Position numbers and translations under genes: made by a program
Notes under the pieces: generated by a model
What the model saw: only the letters and a program-made list of their open reading frames with translations
Told to the model about the DNA's origin: nothing
The model's database searches: none
Shown here: positions 49,201 to 61,200 of the stretch, piece after piece
How the letters are laid out: each line of letters starts with the position of its first letter
Numbering within the stretch: position 1 is the stretch's first letter
Origin: Rhyacichthys aspro
Lineage: Eukaryota > Chordata > Actinopteri > Gobiiformes > Rhyacichthyidae
DNA: 64,000 nucleotides
Assembly: GCA_036850595.1 (NCBI GenBank)
Contig: CM072148.1
Span: forward strand, 2,636,100 to 2,700,099
Direction of reading: 5' to 3'

Positions 49201-52200
49201 TATAGTAAGTATTTTGCAGGGAAGCAAATATATCTTGGGATTTTTAACTTTTATTTTAGCTATTTACAATTTTCAACACTTCATTTGAAAACTTTTGTGT
49301 CCATTTTGCTCAAAACCCAGAAATTTTATCCTGAGCACGTTTGAAGAGTTTAGAACAAACAGACGGAGGTTGTTTGAAACACACATACATATAATTATTT
49401 AAAGCCTACACTGTGGGATTATGCTGTCACTTTTCCACTAACAAACTGATAGTTTTTAAGATAAATGTTGTGGAAATCTTGACCAAACACTAACTAATAT
49501 TTAATTCATGTCTAAATGATGTGACTTTCAGTAAAAAAATAAAAAAAAAATCCTAAAAAGTCACAGCGAGGCTTTAATTTAGCTGCAGTAACGTTTCAAT
49601 CAAGCAGCGAAAGTGTCATAAGTTGATTGACATTGACAAGGAACCAATCACAGCAGTGAAATAGTTAGCCCCGCCCTCCATCGCTGAAATAACCAATCAC
49701 AGTTGAGCAAACTGTCCGTCCAGTCTATACTTTCTTGTGTGTTGCTTTTTTGAGTCACATGTCACACATTTCAATTCAAATGGATTGGTTTAAAGACTTA
49801 ATGGCTCTGCTAATATCCATTAACATGTTTATTACATTTTCCATGAGCCTTTAATGCGATGCTTTTGGCAATAGAACAGTCTGTTCTCAATTATATGTTT
49901 GTTAATTAGACACTGCTGTTGGGAATATTCAAGAAAAAGTCCCAAAATGTGCTTTTAAGAATAAATCAGTCAGTGTGTTCCCACAGTAAAAGCTGGTTGG
50001 CACCCACACTTGGCAGAAGCTGGATATGAAACAATAAGGCGACAATGAGCGATGAGTGAAGGTTGGTGGTTCGATCCCTGCTCCTGTCGTTCACGCTGTC
50101 GTAGTGTCCTTGGGCAAGACAAGACATTTATTTTTATACAGCCCAATATCACAAAAACAGCTGACTCAACAAGCTTAACAGACAACACCCTCAGTCCTTA
50201 GAGGCTCCATCAGGATCAGAGGAAAAACAATATATCAACAAGTACATTTACAAATTATATCGGCAGAGTCAAGAAGCTTAGGCAAAGAGACACTTAAATA
50301 ATTTACGACATATTTACACAATAATCCATCTTATTATCCAGCAAAGTCATTTTCATCTTGTTGGGATTATAGGGCTAGTATCTTCTAGTCTCCCATCTTT
50401 ACTTTTGACGTCTCAGTTTGAGTTTACACTGGACTAAATGAGGTGGTGGATGAATGTGACAGTGAATGGCTCCAGTCACATGACCCCAAACGGGAATAAG
50501 CAATAGAAGATGAATGAATTAGGACTGAAACAACACTAATAACACTAAACTCCTCACTGAATTCACTAAACAAGCATTTTACTAGAATTATTCTGATTAT
50601 AATGTACCTCACTCTAAAACTATGAACTACTTTAAAAATTAGTCTCCTGTATGAGCCTCTTGTTCTCATTTGATCCTTTCCACAGTTTCATTCGCTGCAG
50701 TGTGAGTTTCTTTTTCCCCATTGACAAAAAAGTAGAGCAAACCTGTACTTGTACCCCATTAAAAACAGTCTTGGGACATCCTTACACTCGACTATTACCC
50801 ATAAAACAAAATTCATAGATGTAAAATTCAAATGTGACTGTCTGTTTATCATTTTCTTACCCTCTGTGTGTTTTATTTCCCAGTATCTTGGGCATGCACC
50901 TCTTTGGCTGTAAGTTTGGACTGCGTCAGGAGAGCGGCGACACTCTGCCGGACAGAAAGAACTTCGACTCTCTGCTCTGGGCGACAGTCACCGTGTTCCA
51001 GGTTCGACAAACGCCCCGAACTACATCGGCATTACTTCATTTAGAGATATTCCCCATCGATAAATTACACTTGAAAATGAACTGAGATTGGAAACACACA
51101 GCAGCTGCTCCTGTCACCAGCGCTGGCCCAGATTATACTCTATATTCATTCATTTGCACCAATTTGGGAGCGCTCACACTCAATTTCTCAACAAATCACC
51201 CAAACTCTCCAGGTAAATAACGGTTTACAAGTGAGTTGGGAGTAGAGTAATGAAACACACTCTTCACGGGAGCACATTTAACACTGATGAGCGACATTAC
51301 TGTTTAACCGACGACGAAAAACAAACGGCTATTGGCGTTTTGCTGAGAACAGCTACTGAGAAAATAGGTTAGATTTCTGGAGCACGTTGCCTTCACCCAT
51401 CTGCCGTCTGCTCTTGTCTCTGCAGATTCTTACGCAGGAGGACTGGAACGCTGTGCTTTATAACGGGATGGCTTCCACTACTCCTCTGGCTGCCCTTTAT
51501 TTTGTAGCACTCATGACGTTCGGCAACTACGTCCTCTTCAACCTCCTCGTGGCCATTTTGGTTGAGGGTTTTCAAGCCGAAGTAAGGACAATTACGCCGT
51601 TTTATTTAAGCTACTTAGAAATAATGAGCTGGAGACGAGATTTCAGCCGTGTTTTCAGTCAGGGGTTTGGTTTGGGACGGGTTGGTACAGTAAGCCCTGC
51701 AGTAGCCTGTGTTTCCGCTGCAGTGTGGTACTACGTAAACGCATTTTTGTTTGAGATATAAATTGTATTTGAAGTGAATTTTAAATATGTAGAAGAAGCC
51801 ATTAACTGAATTAAATAAATCCTCGTGTAGTTTTGTGAGAAGCTGGAGGTGTGGCTGTTGTACTATTTCCATTTTCTTCACAGCTTTCCAGCGATTTAAA
51901 TATTTATTACAATTAGTGTAAGAATGTGAGAAATCAAAACGTTACAATACAATAAGAGCTCATTAAGGCTGTGGTATAGTATTTATTATGACAGGATGTG
52001 TTCACGCTCTCTGTGTTTGATGCAGTTCAAACAGACTCTGGTTGCTCTGTTAGCGCGGTTCACTTGGATAAATGTGAAAGCTCCGTACGAACCTCAGTGT
52101 GTTTCATTAAAGTGTGAACCTCAAGCAGACGAGTCCAAACAGGTAGAGGATTGTAAATTGGGTTTCTGGAGAGTGGAAAAAAATTAACTAAAACAATATT

Positions 52201-55200
52201 GTCCTCGTGAATAAAATGAGAAGAGGGCAAATGTGAATCACTGAGAAGATAAAATGCAATGGTAACTGCTTTTTAGGTGTGTATTGTTGCTCTAAAACAG
52301 ACAAATCCAAAGCCTCAGGGCCAGACATGTACAAGATGAGATTTTATGTGGCGCTTGACTTAAAAAACAGAAAAAACATTTACCCAACAACAATAGCTCA
52401 GTCACACAGCTTAAATATACAGGTTTAGAATGTAATTTCTGTTTAAATGTGTTGAAATCAAGCTCAAAACCTGCTCAAATCCAGATAAAAACCTGTTAAA
52501 TCCCACTAAAACCTCCTTAAATCCATCTATACCTGTTAAAATCCAACTAAAACCTGTTCAGACTCTACTTAAACCTGTTTAAATCCAACTACAATCTGCT
52601 CAAATCCAACTAAAACCTGTTAAATCCCACTAAAACCTCCTTAAATCCATCTAAACCTGTTAACATCCAACTAAAACCTGTTCAGACTCTACTTAAACCT
52701 GTTTAAATCCAACTACAATCTGCTCAGATCCAACTAAAACCTATTAAATCCCACTAAAACCTCCTTAAATCCCACTAAAACCTACTTGTGGACTAAGAGA
52801 GAAGAGACTGCCGGGTCTGGGCAGTTTTCCTCTCATCTAATGTGACCCCTGCTCTGTCTCTGTCTAAATTCAGAAACAGCTGCTGATAGAAGACACTTAG
52901 TTTTATTTGAAAAAAGTACATTCAACTTTCAAAACTACGTTCTCTGCTGCTGTTTCGTGCTGTTTCGAGCTTTTCTCTCTTCAAGGCTCACACTGTGGTC
53001 CGGTGCACACTTATTTAAGACACATCATGTCCCTGTCCAGTGGAAACCTCTCTAAAAGCCTGCCGCGACCCTTGGCCTCTCGCTCCAGTGGAAACATGCC
53101 CTGACTGAGCTCTGTTGTGCTGATGAAGCTGCCTCAGAGCGAATAAACTCCATCAGGCTTTTCTGTGGATTGTAGCGCTCTTTTTCTCTCCATTATTGTT
53201 CTTTATCTCTCTCTCTGTCCTTCCTCCTTTTCTTTTTTCACCGACACACAGCACTTCTCTCCAGTGCGGGGGATGTGTTTGATATAAGCTGCCATTCACA
53301 GCTGGTGAGCTTTTGTTGTTCAGTTTTCATCTTTTATCTACAGCATCAGAGAACACACACTCGGGTTTTCTCTGCCTCTTTCCCGAGCTCACACACACAC
53401 GAACGTATACAGATTGCCAAAGCCGTCTGCCTCCATCTTTCTGGCGTGAATTTTAATTAAATTCAGTAAAGCTTTATTGGCGTGAAGGCAGGAGATCGCT
53501 GCCAAAGCCACGCTCATAACTCAACTAGAGAACAGTGGAGTTCCCCTCGGCCCGTCTGCATCAAACTCTCTGTCACTTCCGCCTTTTCTTCTCCTAATAA
53601 TATTCTGTAAGAGTGAGAATGGAGTGGGATGATGATTATGATGGGAGCCAATAATGACAGTTGTGACATTAGTGCTGTGTTTGTGTTTCAGGGAGACGCC
53701 AACAGATCGGAGGCTGATGACGAGAGACAGTCGCTGTGTTACGAGGATGAGGAGAAGCTGAGAGAACTGTACGCTGCAGGTATCACCTCACTGATCCAAA
53801 CATCACATTTTCACCTAAAATTAAAGCTTCAGAGTAATTTTGACTTTGTATGAAGACTGTGTGGCACCTGTATCGGTCTGTATCTCTCTTCTAACTCTCC
53901 TAAAAACTGTAAAAACTCTTTCGCTTTCGCACTTTAGTCCAGACTTTCGGACTTTCTGGTTCGGTTTGAACCAAATCTTCATCTTCTTTTGGACCAAATG
54001 TAGGACGTCACAATTAAACACAAGAAGAAGAGTGAACAGAGGGAAAACAGATCAGATCAGTCGGGTTTAAAAACACATAAAACTCATAGATTACACTGTT
54101 TTCTGTTTAGTTTGTCTCTGTTTTTCTCACTTCTCTACGACAGATGTCTCTGTGAAGCCGAGCGTTTCCTAAAGAGTGTTATAGTGATTTAAATCATGTC
54201 TGTATTAATTCTATATTAATAATAACATGTCTCTATAGGCCCTGCTCCAGTCTGATTAGTGTATTTCTCCAGTTCAACTGTAAAATGAGCCTCTGCAGAG
54301 ACACATTCACCACAGTAAAAGAATCTACAGGAGACAGGACGACAGTGAACGCAGCGTCAGGGAAAGTCCCATAGTCCACTTTTAAAAACTGTAGAGAAAC
54401 CAAAAGATACTAAACCAAACAAATACTGCAGAGTTCTTAGTGCAGACTTTCAGGAGAGAAACCGGCCTTAAACTGGTTGTACCATAAAGTCTGCCCAGCG
54501 AACAGAGATACTGTAACCTGTCCTACACCTAATGGGAGGCAGACTCATGAGTTTTCATATTTCATGTTTTTTCATCACTTTCTCTCGTGATGCAATGTTA
54601 GGCTGTAGTGTCAGTCTATCCCCGGTGTGTGGGAAACGTCTCATTAAAGGTAGCCGTACGTTTGCACACAGCGAATGTACCTCTATAGTACCACTGAACA
54701 GAAACTGGAGGAGAGTGTTTAAGTTCATGGAGCACGTTTATGATTCAGAGTCGTGTTCAATGAGTATCATAAATGATGAAGAGTGACTTGACCAACTTTT
54801 GAATATATACATTGCTCCTGATCCTGTCCAGACATAAAGTGCTCTTTTAATTAAAGTGACTGCAGTTTTTGGTGCAGCTTCACTCAGCAGCAGTATTTAA
54901 GATGAACTGCTGTCATCTCAGTCCCAAAAACCTGTGCAGTTTTAGTAAATCTGCTGTTAAAAAGGCCACTCCCAGCCAAACCCATGCGTTGCATCTTTAT
55001 ATATTTCAACACAGAGCTTTGGTGATGAATGTCTTAAAAACTACATACAGTGTCAGTTAGATGTGTTTGTGTTTGTGAATGTAGAGCTGAAGATCCAGGC
55101 CATGATCCTGACCCCGAACGGTCTGCTGAACCCAAAGGCCTCGATGCCGCACGTGGCTCCTCCTCTTCCCGTCATCACACACACCGCAGCCACGCCCACC

Positions 55201-58200
55201 ATGAACTCCAACCAGTCCCGACGGCCCAGCGGCGCTTCCACCGACTTCAACATCCTCGAGCTGAGATCCACGGTGAGACCTGCTTTGACAAAAATAAACT
55301 TCATCGACTTCAGGGCTTTATTTACAGCAGCACTCGAACCAAACTCTGGGAAATCCCCAGCTGTGCGACGTGATTAGCATTAGCGCCTCCTGAGTTCAAA
55401 CGCTGGGGTTTACCACACAAAGCTGAGGAATAGACTGAAGAAATCACAGTTTATGTTTTAAAAATGTTACATCAACCATTTAGAACACTGTTTTTTACTG
55501 TATGATCTTAATTTAATGATAGATTGGCAGAATTTGGCTCGAATTGGATGATTATGTTTGTCTTCTTTAGTGTTTAAAAGCTGTTTGGATTGGTTTACAG
55601 CATCAGAAGAAATGCATGGTTACCTCATTATTTATGCAACTGAATGACTGCTAGCTCAGGAATCCCCAAGGATCTGAGGAGGAGGTGTAGCTTTTTTAAT
55701 GAGTGATGGAAAATCTTCATGAGCTTTCTGCAGTCTATGAAGAGAGTGCACTGTTCTTTGCATTTTTGTGCCGGCACGATCTGAGAAAAACATACAGTAA
55801 CTATTTTGAATATTGCTATAACACAATTTGAGCTGCATTTTTTTTAACTTCCACTCATCAAAGCAGGAGCTAAGTCAATATTAAAGACAGGACCAGGACT
55901 AAATCAAGACAAAACAGGTCTAAACTAGGATTGTTTACTTTTGCATTCATCCATTTTTCTATTTCAACACAAAAACCGTCAAAAAAAATTCAAAAACAAG
56001 GCTACTTCATTTTTTGGCAAAAATTAAAAATACAAGAATGGCTTACCTTTGGTTTTATAATATGTAGTATGTTACTTTTATGATGTTCAAACGAGAATAC
56101 TGTACTTTAAAATTTACTACATATAATCAAACTAAAGTAAAGCCGAACCAGGTTTGAACCAGGGCTTTTTCATTTACCACAGTTTGATTTAATTCTCTGT
56201 TTTGGCAAGAAGTAAATGTGAGTTACCATAACGTTATTGAGATACAAGTCAAGACGAGGGACAAGGCTGATTAGGAAGTCAAAATCAAAGGTTTAAAAGT
56301 TTATTTGTATTTCATTCGATTGAAACTTAGAGTTTCTTGCATTGTTTCTGTTTCTGTTGTACCAACTCTTAATTCCACAGTGATCAAGTCTCATTTATTA
56401 AGAAATAAGCAGAAAGCGTCAACCATTGACATATTTCCATTAAAATTACTGTGAAATAGAAAAAATAAGATTGCATTTTTTCTTATTAACAAGTAAACAA
56501 TGGGAAAAAAAGCTGTAAAAATTGTACAGCGTGTGCTTGGTTTTCGAGCGTGCACATTTATAATAGACTGTAAAATGGCCACTAATGCTCCAGCTCAAGT
56601 ATAAACTGTGGAATGGGCTGAAAATAATGTGTACCACTAAGTTTATATGAAACGGATCTCTTGTCGCGCCTCATGGGAGATTCTTATCTGTTTCTGTGGC
56701 CTCTCCTTCGGTTCTTTGTGTCAGTGTGTCGTATATTGGAGCGGATTTTCCATCTCGGATCACGCCGTGTGTCAGAGTCATTACAGGAAGAAATGTGAGC
56801 CACGAAGCAAAACACGGAGCGTAAACTGTGAACAAGGCTGAAAATGAAATGTTTGCTGCTCGTCTCAAGCGTCGCTGGCCTTTTGTTTGTGGCGTACGTT
56901 GCTGATATTGCTGTTGCAGGCCGTTGTTTCAGACCGCTCTCCTTTGATCCCTTTGTGTGCATTTGTTTATGAATTATTACTGAAGTTAGCAGTCACTGGT
57001 GGGTTACATTAACATTATGCCACTCACTATTGATTCAGTGGAGAAATAAGTACAACTCTTTTTGCCTCTGATTCGTATTGTTTGAAATATATCTTTTTCT
57101 GTTTGCACTTGTGTGTTTTAAGCTATTCATTGTGAAGAGATGCTAACCGAGGGGCTGCACAAAATTAGAAAAACATGTGATGGCTATTTTTAATATTAAG
57201 ATAACACAATTTGAGCTGCGATATTTTTTAACTTCCACTCGTCAAAGCAGGAGCTAAATCAATATTAAAGACAGAACCAGGACTAAATCAAGACTAAACA
57301 GGTCTAAACTAGGATTAAATTTAGGAATAAACCAGGTCTATGTACTTTTGCACTCATTTTTCTATTTTGACACTGAAACCAAAATAAAAAAACGATTAAA
57401 TACTGGCATTAAACTATAAATTACATTCATTAATTCACTTTGTCCCATTGGAGCTCTCAAAAACTATTTTCATGATGCACCTCCGGGCCACCGTACATAA
57501 TACACCTTGTATTTACAGTGACACAAGGTGTTTACTGCTTGTTTTTCCCTATTTCCTTTATTTTTCTTTCATTATTCTTTTTCATTGAACTATCCACTGT
57601 CCATTTTTATGATTTTCTGGAATATTTGTTTTAATTTAAACTCTGTCTCAGGCTAAAGGAAGATACAGTGTGAAAAAACTAACCATATTCCAGATAATAT
57701 CTATTTTCTTAAACACCAAGGAGACTTTTGTTAGGGATGTTCCTTATTCTGTTGCTCTTTTTGTCCCTTACTTTTATTATTTTAATTCATTTGAAGTTAA
57801 ATAATATATGTGCAGTGAGTAAAGCACTTATTTGGCAGAATCAGAGCTGGCTAAATGGTACACGAGGCTCTGCTAACCTCAACACCACCTTTTTATTTAA
57901 AAGTGAGACTACAAAAGGGGGCTACAGAAACTAGGCCGGAGACTCAAATGTATTCCTGTCCCTCGTCCACAGTCTCCGTGGGACAGCGGGCCCGAGAGCC
58001 GGCGCTCCAGCTGGACCAGCATCAGCAGAGGTCCCAGTCTGCACCGGAGGAGTCAGTCGGGGGAGATGGAGTCCCTGCTGTCGGACACACACACCAGCTC
58101 CTACCCCAGCAGCAGGGAGCACTCTCTGGACCAGCCCGAGTACCTCCAGGTGGGGTTTATTAGGTTATGAGTCTGTAAATGTGGAAAGGTCACGCTACAT

Positions 58201-61200
58201 GGCACTTTACGCACAGGTTTACGAGAAAATTACTGTAAACAAACCTGGCACATGCCTCATCTCCTCTTTTTGTGCTCTCTACTGAGTAAATACAGGTTTA
58301 CTCTGGCTTTTGAATGATGTCTAGCAGCTTTTGATCTGTGAGTGATTTGGGGCTGAGAGCTAGTCATTTAAACCCAACAGTGCATGGCTAATTTGCATAA
58401 ATAATACAGCAATTTACACAGGTTTTCATTCCTATACCAAATATTTATTTCCTGCAGAATTTTAGGGCTTTCTCTCCTGAAAATCTGCACTAAAAACTCA
58501 CTAATTCTTGCAGTATTTTGGTTTTTGGTTCAGTAACTTTTGGTTTCTCTACAGTTTTTAAAAGTTGAACTGGAGAAATACAATAATCAGACTGGAGCAG
58601 GACCTATAGAGGCATGTTATTAATAATATAGGATTAATACAAACAGATGAATCTTCAAATGCACTGTTTAAGACATGATTTAAAACAGTATAACGCTCTT
58701 TAGGAAACAGTCGGCTGCGAAATAAAGCCAAACAAAGCAGAAAACAATCTAATTTATGTGTTTTATGTGAAACCCGACCCATATCAGTTTTCCCCATTTC
58801 CGTTGACACATTATATTTCTCACATTGCCGCCCCTACCCCTAGGTGCCCCTGCTCCATCCGCCCGACTGTAACGGCACCACCTTTCACCTGCCGGACCAC
58901 TGCTGCGACGACACGGCCCCGACACTGCCTTACACCGACCAGGACGACGAGGAGTACGAGGAGGTGGGCTTCTGTTAGTTACTGAAAAGAATGACCATCA
59001 AAAGCCTTTTTATTTTGTCTCTGTTTTTAAATGAGCTGATATGTTCACAAGTTCAAAAAGTGCTGCTCATTAGTTTCAGTGGCATTAATTCCACTGTTGT
59101 TTCCTCTTATGTAACTTGCAAATGTGAAATTAGCTGGAATTGTATTATTATCAGGGTTGTTTGAAAATACTGCTGGAATATTTCAGCGCTTATAGTCGTG
59201 AAGTAGACCACCAGGAAACACTTTGAAGCCTCTACAGACAAAACAACATAGAAAAGGAAAACACAGCCTGATTAACTAATAATTAAGTGAAGTTTGTTGA
59301 CTTAAATATGTGCATGTAAACAATTGATAGTGAAACATTGATAGTGGAGTGTGTGTTTAATATATGTATATGTATAGCACTGTAGTTTAATTTTGTTTGT
59401 GTCCAAATATAAAAGCTCTATGACTTATGAGAAATGTATAGATATTGGCAATATGTATCCAAAGACTCTAAAATACAATTAAAATGTGAATTGGCCACTT
59501 GTGAATAGGTCAGTTGACAGTGGTCTTTTGTCTTTTTGCTTAAAGCTCCAGTCCCTGATTTTCTTTTTTTGTCCCAGTCTCAGACTCCACTCTCCTCCAA
59601 AATCAGTCTAGGGACCTCTCCTGCTTCTCTTTTATTAAAAAATAAAACCAGACCAATTTTTCCTCCAAAATACTAATCCATTTGACCAAACTGAAGTTTA
59701 GAGTTTAGCGTTAGCTTAGCTGTGACTTCAGCGTCAGGACGACAATTATCTCCTCCTCGTTAAACATGACGTGATTGAATTGACAGTATTTATCTGTGTT
59801 TTACGTTGTCTCCCTTTTCTCTGTTGATGCTTTTCTTTTTTCAGCTGTTTCTCTGTTAAAAGACATATTCAGCTGAAAATACACTTTATCTGCAGCTATT
59901 AAACTTCCTGGAACGTCATGTGACAAGTGTCGACCAATGGGAGCGCTCCTTTTTGGAGCATGTGATTGTTCAAGGTTTTCTGAATACAATCCCTTATAAT
60001 AAACAGTAGATAGCATCATAAAGACTTGTTTTTACACAAATTATTGGTTTTAGAATATTCCTTTTGGAGTTTAACAATCTTTAGAAGAAAGAATATCAGG
60101 TACAGTCTGTTTAAACTGAAGTAAAGAGGAACATGTGTACAGTACAAGAAGAGTATAAATGCAAACTAAGAATGTACATCTGTTTTGTTGGACTAATGTG
60201 TGTGTCTTCTTCAGAGTTTTGGAACAAAGCTGAAGAAGATCCTGGAGCCGTACGAGCCTCAGTGGTGTCGGGAGCATGAAGACTGGGCTCTTTATCTGTT
60301 CGCTCCACACAATGAGTGAGTACACAGCACTTACAGTAAACACAGGCCTCGTTATCACCTGAGTGGGCCTGGGGGCTCTACCAACAGCTTGTGAGAAAAA
60401 TCACATTGAAGGTGTGAAGGTTATAGTGGAGGCTTCATATAACTGCACTGATATCTCTCTAGTGCTTTTCACTTTGATATTTTTTTGTCTTTTTCTTGCA
60501 GATTCAGGCTGTGGTGTCAGAGGGTCATCGGACACAAGATGTTTGACCATATCGTCCTCCTCTTCATCTTCCTCAACTGTATCACCATTGCTCTGGAGAG
60601 ACCTGACATCCAGCCCAATAGCATGGTAGTGCGCTCACAATTAGTACGTTTACAAGCAAGTAGAGTGGAAATTTGAATTATCGTCTCAGCCTCTTCAATC
60701 GGAGTCACGTCTCACTCCGATTGAGGGGGCAGTAATTCAGATTTCAGTGTTGGCTGTTGTTGTTTCGTGTGTTCGTTTAGTCGAGCTGAAGTCGGAGCGA
60801 TCTGAGCGCGCTCCAGAGTCGGGCGGCGGCACAGAGTAACACACAGATGAGAAAGAGTAACACACAGATGAGAAAGAGTAACACACAGATGAGAAAGAGT
60901 AACACACAGATGAGAAAGAGTAACACACAGATGAGAAAGAGGGTTTGGGTTTTTAATGAGCTCAAGAGGGGATGGGATCACTAAAAATGGAAGGTTTTTG
61001 TCTCTTTACTCACTTTCATTTTGGTAAATTGAGTCTTCACACCTTTCACACAGTACTGTAGTCACACCTGCGTGAAGTTGGCATCACATCAAGCGTACAT
61101 CTGTAGGAAAACTGTATCAATCATTTGTGCTTTGTTTGTGCCGTAAAAATGTTCGTTTGTGCTTCGTTTGTTCTTCGTTTGTGCTGTTATGGTTTTTGAG

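Larger units (their letters stand above)
49009..50883 (+). other. intron 12
   Basis: Begins with the unusual donor GTTTTT, followed by a LINE-type tail, AT-rich sequence, and a SINE-like block plus a second fish-type repeat at 50040-50340. No gene seen. Confidence 0.8.
55273..57972 (+). other. intron 16
   Basis: Two family C copies (55775-56245, apparently interrupted, and 57153-57360). No gene seen. No channel exon appears to be missing: exon 16 LELRST joins to exon 17 SPWDSG as in human SLRSSPCAPW. Confidence 0.8.

Noticed and set aside
50060..50080. Possible tRNA gene (ggttcgatccc B box)
   Set aside because: No cloverleaf or A box at the right spacing seen; the following gtccttgggcaagac marks a SINE.
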